Shown here: one piece after another, positions 42,967 through 52,173 of the stretch | Numbering within the stretch: position 1 is the first letter of the stretch | Layout of the letters: the number at the start of each line of letters is the position of its first letter | Source of the DNA: Sphingomonas ginsenosidivorax | GTDB lineage: Bacteria > Pseudomonadota > Alphaproteobacteria > Sphingomonadales > Sphingomonadaceae | Direction: 5' to 3' | NCBI RefSeq assembly: GCF_007995065.1 | Contig: NZ_VOQR01000001.1 | Location: 2,049,001 to 2,113,000 of the forward strand | DNA length: 64,000 nucleotides | The notes under the pieces: generated by a model | Seen by the model: the letters and a program-made list of their open reading frames with translations, nothing else | Databases searched by the model: none | What the model was told of the DNA's origin: nothing | Translations under genes and position numbers: made by a program

Positions 42967-44091
42967 TCAGCGGGCCGCGTGCAGCGTGATGCGCGTCATT
43001 TCGGATGGCCGTCCCAGGCGAAGCGCGAAACCGGGCCACAGGCCGGTGCCGTTGCTGACATAGAGCGTCATCCCACCCACCGCATACCGCCCCGACACGT
43101 ATCCCGCATTGCCGCGGGCGACGAGCCGGTCCAGCCCGACGATCATGCCGCCATGCGTGTGGCCGGACAGCTGCAGCGCCACCCCCCGCGCGGCCGCACG
43201 ACCCGCCGCGCGGGGCTGGTGATCCATCAGGACGATCGGCACATCCGCCGGCGCGCCCGCCAGCGCCGCCGTCAGGTCCCGCCCGGCCTGTCCGTGCGCC
43301 GGCGCCGAGAGGTCGGTGACACCGGCCAGCACGATCCGCGCGTCACCCCGCGTCAGCAGGACATGGGTGTTGGGCAGCATGCGCATCCCGAGCGCCGCGA
43401 GATGGCGCATCCATGCGGCGTAATCGAAGAAATATTCGTGGTTGCCGGGAATGGCATACACCCCGTCCGGCGCGCGCAGGTCTTGCAGCGGCGCGACATC
43501 CCGGCGGCGCATCGCGACGGAGCCGTCGATGAAGTCGCCCGTGACAACGACCAAGTCGACGTCCGACGCATTGGCGCGATCGACCACCGCCCGCGCCCAG
43601 GGCGCCGGGAACAGCCGGCTGATGTGCAGGTCGGTCAGTTGCAGCAGCCGATAGCCCTCGAACGCCGGCGGCAGTCCCTGGATCTCGACCGCGATGTCCT
43701 TGACCGGTGGCACGCGCATCGCATTGGCGACCCCGATCGCGGAGAGCAGCGCGGCGACGCCTGCGATCGCATAGCGGACGCTGTCGGGCACACCGACAGA
43801 CCCCCGCCGCGCCAGCATCGCCGCGAGCGTGCCCAGATCGACCAGGATCTGCAGCACGAACAGGATGACGATCGCACCGAAGGCCCAGTTGAACGCGATC
43901 ACGATCGCGCGCGGGAATTCGGGGGCGAACACCGAACCCGACGAGAGCCGGCTCCAGAAATGATATTGCGACACCGCGAGCAACAGCAGCGCGATCGCCC
44001 CCTTGCTCCATAGCGGCAACGACAGCGGCCATAGCCAGCGCGCGATCAGGAGCAGGCTCGGCACCGCAAAAACGAGATGGAAGATGATCAT
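42967..44091 (-). CDS. metallophosphoesterase, membrane-anchored
   Basis: 374 residues. Residues 1-140 hold about four hydrophobic helices; the phosphoesterase domain follows: LLQLTDLHISRLFPAPW (D-x-H), VVVTGDFIDGSV (GDxxD), IPGNHEYFFDYAAWM (GNHE) and LSGHTHGGMIV (GHTHGG), all metal ligands. The layout matches YkuE/YaeI-type phosphohydrolases with a catalytic domain outside the cytoplasm. Divergent from the B12-regulated btuB. Confidence 0.92.
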   Translation of the reverse strand: MIIFHLVFAVPSLLLIARWLWPLSLPLWSKGAIALLLLAVSQYHFWSRLSSGSVFAPEFPRAIVIAFNWAFGAIVILFVLQILVDLGTLAAMLARRGSVGVPDSVRYAIAGVAALLSAIGVANAMRVPPVKDIAVEIQGLPPAFEGYRLLQLTDLHISRLFPAPWARAVVDRANASDVDLVVVTGDFIDGSVAMRRRDVAPLQDLRAPDGVYAIPGNHEYFFDYAAWMRHLAALGMRMLPNTHVLLTRGDARIVLAGVTDLSAPAHGQAGRDLTAALAGAPADVPIVLMDHQPRAAGRAAARGVALQLSGHTHGGMIVGLDRLVARGNAGYVSGRYAVGGMTLYVSNGTGLWPGFALRLGRPSEMTRITLHAAR

Positions 44092-44294
44092 TCTCCGTCT
44101 GCCCGGGGATACCGCGGCACGCTCGCGGTCCCCGATCGTGTCGGGCCCCTACCACGCAGCTGATCCCGGCGGATATCCCCGTCGCGATCCCCCTCTTGAA
44201 ATCCGACCCTCTTTAAATCCGATTGGCCGCCGCACCGCTTTGCGCTACGGCCCGGCCTCGGATCGCGGTGAGCCCCGTGGTCCGGATGATTGCG

Positions 44295-44486
44295 CCGGTG
44301 CCTCGAAAGAGGCTTAATTGCGGAATGCGGTGCGGACGGCTTGCCTGTCCAACGCCGCGGCTGTCCCTGCAACTGTAAGCGGATAGCGAGATATGCATGT
44401 TCGACGGTCGCGTCGGACAGCCACTGGGCCCCACGGCCTGGGAAGGCGCGTATCGAGCATCGACCCGCGAGCCAGGAGACCTGCCG
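44295..44486 (+). promoter_or_regulatory. cobalamin riboswitch
   Basis: Conserved pieces in order: cggaatgcggtgcggac, the B12 box gccgcggctgtccctgcaac followed by tgtaagcgg, ccactgggcc, cggcctgggaaggcgc, and agccaggagacctgcc. These are the ordered blocks of the AdoCbl-type riboswitch. It ends about 200 bp before the btuB start, on the same strand. Binding is expected to repress btuB and the downstream genes. Confidence 0.95.
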
Positions 44487-44684
44487 GCGCTGTCGCTCAT
44501 GCTGTGGTCCAGGGGATGGCCAGGGCACGGACATCGTTCCGTTCGAGCGACGAACGTGCGGCAGGGGCCGCAGGCGGGGCGAGACAGTCGGGCGAACGCG
44601 TCCGTTCGACTGGCCGGTCCCCGACGTTCGCGCATGCGAGAACGGCCCCAGTCGCGTCGTCGGACGACGCGGGGGGACTTGTTC

Positions 44685-46622
44685 GTGAAGACTGTTTTGA
44701 CATCGCTGCTGGCGCTTGCCGCCGCTTCTGCCGCCGCCACCCCTGCTTTCGCGCAGAGCGACCCGACCCTGCCGACGCTCGATAGCGAGGGCAACGCGAT
44801 CGTCGTCACCGCGTCGCGCTCGGGCGGCGCGACGCAGGTCCGCGACCTGCCTGCCTCGGTAACGCTGATCGACACCGACGCGCTGCAGCAACGCCAGACG
44901 CGGGTCCTGTCCGACGTGCTGCGCGACGTTCCCGGCGTCGCGGTCAACCGCGCGGGCGCGATCGGCGGCATGACTCAGGTCCGCATCCGCGGCAGCGAGA
45001 GCAACCACGTCCTCGTCCTGATCGACGGCATCGAGGCATCCGACCCGTATAATGGCGAGTTCGACTTCGGCACGCTGATCGCCGACGAAGCCGCCAGGGT
45101 CGAGGTGCTGCGCGGCCAGCAATCCGCGCTCTACGGATCGGACGCGATCGGCGGCGTCATCCAGTACATCACGCTGACCGGCCGCGAGGCGCCGGGCCTT
45201 TCGCTCCGCGCCGAGGGCGGGTCGTTCGGCACCGCGTCGGGCGCCGCGCGCATCGCCGGCGCCAGCGACACGGTCGACTATGCGCTGTCGAGCTCGCTCT
45301 ACCGCACCGACGGCACGCCCACCGCACGCGGCGGCACCCGCGACATCGGCTCGACCAGCATCGGCGCCAGCGCCAAGGCGAGCTGGACCCCCTCGCCCAT
45401 CTTCAAGCTGACCGGTGTCGGCCGCTACAGCTACACCGATGCGCAGACCAACAATTCGGCGCTCGACGGCCCGCTGTTCGGCTACATCGTCGACAGCCCC
45501 GGCGTGCATTTCCGCAACGACGCCTTTTACGGCCTCGCCCGTGCCGAGCTCACGCTCGCCGACGGCCGCTGGACCACCGCGCTGACCGGCCAGTTCGCCG
45601 ACACCACGCGCAAGAGCTACACCGCGGCCGGGCTCGACTTCGGCGACAAGGGACAGCGCTACAAGGGTTCGTTCGAGAGCAGCTACCGGCTCGACACGGG
45701 CAAGCTCGTCAGCCGCATCACCGGCGCGGCCGATTTCGAACGCGAACAGTTCCGCAACACCACGCCGTCCGAGTTCGCCTTCCAGGGCCGCCGCTCGACC
45801 GAGAACTGGGGGTTCGTCGGCCAGTATGAAGGCACGATCGACGCGCTGACCGTGGGCGCATCGCTGCGCCGCGACGACAATAACCGCTTCGCCGACACCA
45901 CCACCTACCGCCTTCAGGCCGGCTACCGCCTGCCCTTCGGCCTGCGCGCACGCGGCGCGTACGGCACGGGCGTCAAGAACCCGGGCTATTTCGAGCTCTT
46001 CGGCTATTCCGACGGCCGCTACATCGGCAACCCGAACCTCAAACCCGAAAAGTCCAAGGGCTGGGAGGCCGGCGTCGACCAGGAGATCGGCACCCGCGCG
46101 ACGATCGGCGCGACCTATTTCGACAGCAAGCTCGAGAACGAGATCTACACCACCTACCCCGCGCCCGACTTCGTCGCGACGCCCGACAATCGCGATACGC
46201 TCTCGCGCCAGCACGGCGTCGAGGTGTTCGCCTCCGCGCGGCCGATCGACCAGCTCCGCTTCGACCTCGCCTATACCTGGCTGCACGCACGCGAGGACGG
46301 CGCGATCGAGGTGCGCCGCCCGAAGCACGTCGCCAGCGTCAACACGACGGTATTCAGCCGGGACAAGCGCTTCTCGACCACGCTGACGGTGCGGTACAAC
46401 GGGCGGCAGGCCGACGTCGCGTACACGGATCCGAGCTACGTCCCGGTCCGCGTGTCGCTGCAGGAATATGTCCTGGTCAACCTCGCCGCCGACTACAAGC
46501 TGACCGATCGCCTGTCGGTGTTCGGCCGGATCGAGAACCTGGCGAACGAGGATTACGAGGAGGTGTTCAGCTTCGCGACGCCGGGGCGCGCCGCCTATGG
46601 CGGGATCCGCGCCAACTTCTGA
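44685..46622 (+). CDS. btuB: TonB-dependent vitamin B12 receptor
   Basis: 645 residues from GTG 44685, with GGGGGGA upstream; signal peptide KTVLTSLLALAAASAAATPA then FAQ. Plug domain: RSGGATQVRDLPASVTLIDT, VRIRGSESNHVLVLIDGIEA, RVEVLRGQQSALYGSDAIGG. The C-terminus is typical (RAAYGGIRANF). Riboswitch control plus cobW, cobN and cobO downstream support uptake of cobalamin or a corrinoid. Confidence 0.94.
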   Translation: MKTVLTSLLALAAASAAATPAFAQSDPTLPTLDSEGNAIVVTASRSGGATQVRDLPASVTLIDTDALQQRQTRVLSDVLRDVPGVAVNRAGAIGGMTQVRIRGSESNHVLVLIDGIEASDPYNGEFDFGTLIADEAARVEVLRGQQSALYGSDAIGGVIQYITLTGREAPGLSLRAEGGSFGTASGAARIAGASDTVDYALSSSLYRTDGTPTARGGTRDIGSTSIGASAKASWTPSPIFKLTGVGRYSYTDAQTNNSALDGPLFGYIVDSPGVHFRNDAFYGLARAELTLADGRWTTALTGQFADTTRKSYTAAGLDFGDKGQRYKGSFESSYRLDTGKLVSRITGAADFEREQFRNTTPSEFAFQGRRSTENWGFVGQYEGTIDALTVGASLRRDDNNRFADTTTYRLQAGYRLPFGLRARGAYGTGVKNPGYFELFGYSDGRYIGNPNLKPEKSKGWEAGVDQEIGTRATIGATYFDSKLENEIYTTYPAPDFVATPDNRDTLSRQHGVEVFASARPIDQLRFDLAYTWLHAREDGAIEVRRPKHVASVNTTVFSRDKRFSTTLTVRYNGRQADVAYTDPSYVPVRVSLQEYVLVNLAADYKLTDRLSVFGRIENLANEDYEEVFSFATPGRAAYGGIRANF

Positions 46623-46654
46623 TCACCGTCCCTCGACAACAAAGGAGAAGGTTC

Positions 46655-47698
46655 GTGAAAATTCCGACCACCGTCGTCACCGGCTTCCTAGGCGCCGGCA
46701 AGACCACGCTGATCCGCCACCTGCTGCAGAACGCCAAGGGCCGCCGGCTCGCGCTGATCGTCAACGAATTCGGTGACGTCGGCGTCGATGGCGAGCTGCT
46801 GAAGGGCTGCAACGACGCCGCCTGCCCCGAGGACGATATCGTCGAGCTCGCAAACGGCTGCATCTGCTGCACCGTCGCCGACGATTTCCTGCCGACGATG
46901 ATGACGCTGCTCGACCGCCCCAACCCGCCCGAGCACATCATCATCGAGACCTCGGGCCTCGCGCTGCCGAAACCGCTGATCAAGGCATTCCAGTGGCCAG
47001 ACATCCGCACGCGCGCGACGATCGACGGCGTCGTCACGCTGATCGACGCCGACGCGGTCGCGGCCGGACGGTTCGCGACCGACGAGGCAGCGCTGGCGGC
47101 GGCGCGCGCGGCGGATCCGTCGCTCGACCATGACAGCCCGCTCGAGGAACTGTTCGACGACCAGCTCGCCTGCGCCGACATCGTCGTGCTCAACAAGGCC
47201 GACCTCGTCAGCCAGGTCGTGCTCGCGCGCGTCGAGCACCAGATCCGCGAACAGATGCGCGAGGGCGTGAAGATCGTCCGCGCGGACCACGGCGCGGTCG
47301 ATGTCGGCGTGCTGCTCGGCATCACCGCGGCGGCGGAGGACGACCTCGACTCGCGCCCCTCGGTCCATGACGGCGAGGCCGAGCACGACCATGACGATTT
47401 CGACAGCTTCGTCGTCGACGGCACCGAGCTCGAGAGCGTCGAGCCGTTGCTGCACGTGCTGTCGCGGCTGATCGAGCGGCACGACATCCTCCGCGTGAAG
47501 GGCATGGTGGCGATCCACGGCAAGCCCGCGCGGATGGTGATCCAGGCGGTCGGCCCGCGCGTGCAGCATTATTTCGACCGCCCGTTCAAGGGTGACGAGC
47601 CGCGGCGGTCGCACCTGGTGGTGATCGGGCAGAAGGGCCTCGACGAGGCCGCGATCTCGGTCGAGCTGCGCGCCGCGCTGGGGGCTGGCATCCGCTGA
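46655..47698 (+). CDS. cobW: CobW-family metallochaperone GTPase
   Basis: 347 residues. Walker A TGFLGAGKTTLIRHLLQ (residues 10-18), the metal-binding GCICC (residues 68-72), the guanine-specificity motif VVLNKADLV, and a His/Asp-rich stretch (EAEHDHDDFDSF) that may bind metal. The family delivers metal (cobalt here by context) to target enzymes such as CobN. GTG 46655 with AAGGAG upstream. The stop overlaps the cobN start (TGATG). Confidence 0.93.
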   Translation: MKIPTTVVTGFLGAGKTTLIRHLLQNAKGRRLALIVNEFGDVGVDGELLKGCNDAACPEDDIVELANGCICCTVADDFLPTMMTLLDRPNPPEHIIIETSGLALPKPLIKAFQWPDIRTRATIDGVVTLIDADAVAAGRFATDEAALAAARAADPSLDHDSPLEELFDDQLACADIVVLNKADLVSQVVLARVEHQIREQMREGVKIVRADHGAVDVGVLLGITAAAEDDLDSRPSVHDGEAEHDHDDFDSFVVDGTELESVEPLLHVLSRLIERHDILRVKGMVAIHGKPARMVIQAVGPRVQHYFDRPFKGDEPRRSHLVVIGQKGLDEAAISVELRAALGAGIR

Positions 47699-50600
47699 TG
47701 CATCTGCTGGCTGCCACCCCGGGCACGGTATCGAACGGCGACGAGGCGATCGACCTCGACCAGTCGCCGGGCGATATCGTGATCCTGACGGTGGCGGACA
47801 GCGACCTCGCCTGTTTCGCGCGCGCGGCCGAGACGATCGGCACCGGCGAGGACGGGCGCCCGAGTGTGCGGCTCGCCAACCTGCTCCAGCTCAAGCACCC
47901 CTATTCGGTCGACCTCTATGTCGAGAAGGTCGTCGCGCACGCGCGCTTCGTCTGCGTCGTGCTGCTCGGCGGCAAGAGCTACTGGCCGTACGGCGTGGAC
48001 GAGATCGCCGCCGTCGCGCGCGCGCGCGGCATCGCCTTCGCCGCCGTCGCCGAGGGACACGAGGTCGACCCCGCGCTCGACGCCGCCTCGACGGTATCGT
48101 CCGACGTCCTCCACCGCCTGCGCGACTATCTCCGCCAGGGCGGCGTCGCCAACGCGACCGGGTTCCTCAAGACCGCCGCGAGGCTGATCGGCCGCGACAT
48201 CGGGCTGCCCGACGATCCCGTGCCGTTGCCCGACGCCGGGCTGTATGTGCGTGGGATCGAGCGGCCGACGCTCGACGATGCCCGCGCGAACTGGGTCGCG
48301 GGACGCCCGGTCGCGCTGCTCGTCTTCTACCGCGCGCTTGTCGCGGCGGGGACGCTCGACGCGGTCGACGCGATGACCGCGGCGTTTCGCGCACGCGGGC
48401 TCAACGTGCTCGCCGCGCATGTCCGCTCGCTGCGCGAACCCTATGCGGTCGACTGGCTCGGCGGCCTCATCGACGCGCAGGGCCCCGACGTGATCGTCAA
48501 CGCGACCGCGTTCGCCGCGACCTCGCCGGGCGACAATCGCGTCCCCGGCGTGCTCGAACGCGCCGACTGCCCGATCCTCCAGGTCGCATTCGCGGGCGTG
48601 GAGGAGGCGAACTGGGCGGGGTCGGCGCGGGGTCTAGGGCCGCGCGACCTGGCGATGAATATCGCACTGCCCGAGGTCGACGGCCGCATCTTCACGCGCG
48701 CGGTCGCGTTCAAGGCCGCCGAGCGGTTCGACGCGTGCACCGAATGCGGCATCGTCGTGCCGCGCGTCGTCGCCGACCGGGTCGACTTCGTTGCCCGGCT
48801 CGCAGCGAACTGGGCGACGCTGCGGCAGACCCCGGTGGCGGAGCGCCGCGTCGGACTGGTGCTCGCCAACTATCCCAATCGCGACGGGCGGATCGGCAAC
48901 GGCGTCGGGCTCGACACGCCGGAGAGCGCCGTCGCGATCCTGACGGCGCTGGGCGAGGCCGGGTATGCCACCGACGGCCCACCCGGTGACGGTGCCACAC
49001 TGATGGACGCGATGCTCGCCGGCCGCACCAACGACCTCGGCTCCGTCGGTCGCGCGCGCGAAACGCTATCGCTCGAAGACTACGCCGAAGCCTTCGCCGC
49101 GCTCCCCGCCGCGGCGCGCGCGGCGATGACCGATCGCTGGGGCGCCCCCGAAGCCGACCCGTTCGTGCAGGATGGCGCGTTCCAGCTCGCGGTCCACCGC
49201 TTCGGCCATGTCGCGGTCGCAGTGCAGCCCGCGCGCGGCTACAATATCGATGCCAAGGCGACCTATCACGACCCCGCGCTGCCGCCGCCGCACGCCTATC
49301 TCGCCTTCCACGTCTGGCTCGACCGCAGCTTCCGCGCGCAGGCGATCGTCCATGTCGGCAAGCACGGCAATCTCGAATGGCTGCCCGGCAAGGCGCTCGC
49401 GCTCTCGGACACGTGCTTCCCCGAGATCTGCGCCGGCCCCGTGCCGCAACTCTACCCCTTCATCGTCAACGACCCCGGCGAAGGCACGCAGGCCAAGCGC
49501 CGCATCGGCGCAGTGATCGTCGACCACCTGACGCCACCGCTGACCCGCGCCGAAAGCTATGGTCCGCTGAAACAGCTCGAGGCGCTGGTCGACGAATATT
49601 ACCTCGCCGCCGGGATGGACCCGCGGCGGATCGACCGCCTGCGCCGCGACATCCTGCAGCTCGCGCAAGGCGCCGGGCTCGACGTCGACGCCGGCATGGT
49701 CGGCGACGGCGACGACGCGCTCGCCGCGCTCGATACCTATCTGTGCGAGCTGAAGGAAATGCAGATCCGCGACGGGCTGCACGTCTTCACCCGCTCGCCC
49801 GAAGGCCGGCTGCGCCGCGACCTGCTCGTCGCGCTCGCCCGCACCCCGCGGGGGTACGACACGCCCGGCCAAGCCTCGCTGCTGCGCGCGATGGCCGACG
49901 ATCTGGAGCTCGCGTTCGATCCGCTCGACTGCGTGATGGGCGACCCTTGGAATGGCGCGCGGCCAACCGTACTGGCGGAGGTGAGCGACGATCCGTGGCG
50001 AACCAAAGGCGACACCGTAGAACGCCTCGACCTGCTGGCAACCGCCCTCGTCTCCCCCCTCCGTCATCCTGAACTCGTTTCAGGATCCACCGAAAGGCTA
50101 GCGCCGGCGGACAGGTGGATCCTGAACCAAGTTCAGGATGACGGGGTTGGAGAACGGACGACCACCGTCCTCGCGAGCATCCGAAACGACCTCGCCCCCC
50201 GCGTCGACGCCTGCGGCCCCGCCGAGAAAGCCGCCCTCCTCGCCGGCCTGAACGGCCGCTTCGTCGCCCCCGGCCCCTCCGGCGCGCCCACCCGCGGCCG
50301 TCCCGAAGTCCTCCCCACCGGCCGCAACTTCTATTCCGTCGACACCCGCGCCGTACCCACAGCCGTCGCCTGGGACCTCGGCCAACGCTCCGCCGCGCTC
50401 CTCGTCGAGGATTATTTCCAGCGCGAGGGGGAATATCCCAAGGCGATGGCGCTCAGCGCCTGGGGCACCGCGAACATGCGCACCGGCGGCGACGACATCG
50501 CGCAGGCGCTCGCGCTGATGGGCGCGCGGCCCCGCTGGGACTGGACCTCGGGCCGCGTGATCGGGTTCGAGGTGATCAGCGTCACCGAACTCGGCCGCCC

Positions 50601-51504
50601 CCGCGTCGACGTGACGCTGCGCATCTCGGGCTTCTTCCGCGACGCCTTCCCCGAACAGATCGACCTGGTCGATTCCGCCGCGCGTGCGGTGCAGGACCGC
50701 GACGAATCCGAAGCGGACAACCCCGCCGCCGCGCGCGTCCGCCGCGAGACCGCCGCGATGATCGACGCCGGCACCGACCCCAAAACCGCCGCGCGCCGCG
50801 CCGGCGCGCGCATCTTCGGCTCGAAGCCCGGCGCGTACGGCGCCGGCCTGCAGGCGATGATCGACGAGAAACTCTGGCACGACCGCGCCGACCTCGCCGA
50901 CGTCTATCTCGAATGGGGCGGCTATGCGTACGGCGCTGGCGTCGAGGGCGACCGCGAACGCGACCTGTTCGCCACCCGCCTGTCGAACGTCGACGCGGTG
51001 GTGCAGAACCAGGACAATCGCGAACACGACCTGCTCGACAGCGACGACTATTACCAGTTCGAGGGCGGCATCGCCGCCGCGGTCGAGCACCTCCGCGGCA
51101 CTGCGCCGGTCTCCTACCACAACGACCATAGCCGCCCCGAACGCCCCGTGATCCGCACGCTCGCCGACGAGATCGGCCGCGTCGTCCGCGCGCGCGTCAC
51201 CAATCCCAAATGGATCGCGGGCGTGATGCGCCACGGCTACAAGGGCGCGTTCGAGATCGCCGCCTCGGTCGACTATCTCTTCGCCTTCGCCGCCACCACC
51301 GACGCGGTGAAGGACCATCATTTCGACGCGGTCTACTCGGCGTTCATCGAGGACGACGCAGTCCGCGACTTCATGGCCGAGGCGAACCCTGCGGCACTGC
51401 GCGAGACTGCGGCACGGCTCGAAGAAGCGCTGGAGCGCGGTCTGTGGAAACCCAAATCGAACAGCGCGGGCGTCGTGCTCGCCGACCTTTCAGGAGCATC
51501 ATGA
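47698..51504 (+). CDS. cobN: cobaltochelatase subunit CobN, with in-frame repeat insertion
   Basis: 1268 residues, full length. CobN/BchH family landmarks: VGLVLANYPNRDGRIGNGVG, IVHVGKHGNLEWLPGKALAL, GPSGAPTRGRPEVLPTGRNF, MALSAWGTANMRTGGDDIAQ, KWIAGVMRHGYKGAFEIAAS. It inserts Co2+ into hydrogenobyrinate a,c-diamide with CobS and CobT, neither of which is in the window. Residues about 789-815 (HPELVSGSTERLAPADRW then ILNQVQDDG) are a repeat-encoded insert in a variable linker. Overlaps cobW and cobO at its ends. Confidence 0.95.
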   Translation: MHLLAATPGTVSNGDEAIDLDQSPGDIVILTVADSDLACFARAAETIGTGEDGRPSVRLANLLQLKHPYSVDLYVEKVVAHARFVCVVLLGGKSYWPYGVDEIAAVARARGIAFAAVAEGHEVDPALDAASTVSSDVLHRLRDYLRQGGVANATGFLKTAARLIGRDIGLPDDPVPLPDAGLYVRGIERPTLDDARANWVAGRPVALLVFYRALVAAGTLDAVDAMTAAFRARGLNVLAAHVRSLREPYAVDWLGGLIDAQGPDVIVNATAFAATSPGDNRVPGVLERADCPILQVAFAGVEEANWAGSARGLGPRDLAMNIALPEVDGRIFTRAVAFKAAERFDACTECGIVVPRVVADRVDFVARLAANWATLRQTPVAERRVGLVLANYPNRDGRIGNGVGLDTPESAVAILTALGEAGYATDGPPGDGATLMDAMLAGRTNDLGSVGRARETLSLEDYAEAFAALPAAARAAMTDRWGAPEADPFVQDGAFQLAVHRFGHVAVAVQPARGYNIDAKATYHDPALPPPHAYLAFHVWLDRSFRAQAIVHVGKHGNLEWLPGKALALSDTCFPEICAGPVPQLYPFIVNDPGEGTQAKRRIGAVIVDHLTPPLTRAESYGPLKQLEALVDEYYLAAGMDPRRIDRLRRDILQLAQGAGLDVDAGMVGDGDDALAALDTYLCELKEMQIRDGLHVFTRSPEGRLRRDLLVALARTPRGYDTPGQASLLRAMADDLELAFDPLDCVMGDPWNGARPTVLAEVSDDPWRTKGDTVERLDLLATALVSPLRHPELVSGSTERLAPADRWILNQVQDDGVGERTTTVLASIRNDLAPRVDACGPAEKAALLAGLNGRFVAPGPSGAPTRGRPEVLPTGRNFYSVDTRAVPTAVAWDLGQRSAALLVEDYFQREGEYPKAMALSAWGTANMRTGGDDIAQALALMGARPRWDWTSGRVIGFEVISVTELGRPRVDVTLRISGFFRDAFPEQIDLVDSAARAVQDRDESEADNPAAARVRRETAAMIDAGTDPKTAARRAGARIFGSKPGAYGAGLQAMIDEKLWHDRADLADVYLEWGGYAYGAGVEGDRERDLFATRLSNVDAVVQNQDNREHDLLDSDDYYQFEGGIAAAVEHLRGTAPVSYHNDHSRPERPVIRTLADEIGRVVRARVTNPKWIAGVMRHGYKGAFEIAASVDYLFAFAATTDAVKDHHFDAVYSAFIEDDAVRDFMAEANPAALRETAARLEEALERGLWKPKSNSAGVVLADLSGAS
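50062..50143. repeat. REP-like palindromic repeat family A, in frame inside cobN (copy 6)
   Basis: Arms cgtcatcctgaactcgtttc and gaaccaagttcaggatgacg, a mixed sub-type. It is translated as HPELVSGS and ILNQVQDDG, the usual peptide signature of this repeat. The cobN frame is maintained across it. Confidence 0.9.
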
Positions 51505-52112
51505 TGGCCGCACGCACCGACGAAGACCACAACGCCAAGATGGCGAAGCTGAAGGTCGCGCACGACCGGATCGTCGAGGGCAAGACGCTCGAAAAGGGCC
51601 TGCTGATCGTCCACACCGGCAAGGGCAAGGGCAAGACCTCCGCCGCGCTCGGCATGGTGGTGCGCGCGATCGGCCACGGCATGCGCGTCGGCGTCGTCCA
51701 GTTCGTCAAGGGCGCGTGGGAGACCGGCGAGAAGCCGGTGTTCGACCGCTTCCCCGAGTTCGTCGAATTCAAGCCGATGGGCGAAGGCTTCACCTGGGAC
51801 ACGCAGGACCGCGCCCGCGACATCGCGGTCGCGCGCGAAGCCTGGGACGAGGTCAAGCGGATGATCGCCGATCCCGCCTACAAGATGGTGCTCGCCGACG
51901 AACTCAACATCGTGCTGCGCTACGACTATCTGCCGCTCGACGAGGTGCTCGAGGTGCTGGCGAACAAGCCCGCCGACAAGCACGTCATCGTCACCGGGCG
52001 CAACGCACCGCAAGGCCTGATCGACATCGCCGACCTCGTCACCGAGATGACGCTGGTGAAGCACCCGTTCCGCGAACAGGGCGTGAAGGCGCAGGCGGGC
52101 ATCGAATATTGA
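51501..52112 (+). CDS. cobO: cob(I)yrinic acid a,c-diamide adenosyltransferase
   Basis: 203 residues. P-loop GLLIVHTGKGKGKTSAALG; RVGVVQFVKGAWETGEKPVF; MVLADELNIVLRYDYLPLDE; HVIVTGRNAPQGLIDIADLV. CobO/BtuR-type transferases attach the 5'-deoxyadenosyl group to corrinoid cobalt, giving adenosylcobalamin. ATG 51501 overlaps the cobN stop; ATG 51504 has better spacing (AGGAG seven bases away) and may be the real start. Confidence 0.95.
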   Translation: MMAARTDEDHNAKMAKLKVAHDRIVEGKTLEKGLLIVHTGKGKGKTSAALGMVVRAIGHGMRVGVVQFVKGAWETGEKPVFDRFPEFVEFKPMGEGFTWDTQDRARDIAVAREAWDEVKRMIADPAYKMVLADELNIVLRYDYLPLDEVLEVLANKPADKHVIVTGRNAPQGLIDIADLVTEMTLVKHPFREQGVKAQAGIEY

Positions 52113-52173
52113 TCGCGCCTGGGTCCGGGGAAGCGGGGTGACGCCTCGAATGGTCGGCGCGTGCGCAGCGGCG

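Noticed and set aside
44397..46622. btuB starting at the ATG at 44397 inside the riboswitch
   Set aside because: That would translate the riboswitch RNA. GTG 44685 has a strong Shine-Dalgarno sequence and is followed at once by the signal peptide.
46688..47614. 308-residue frame antisense to cobW
   Set aside because: Shadow; cobW has intact Walker A, CxCC and NKxD motifs.
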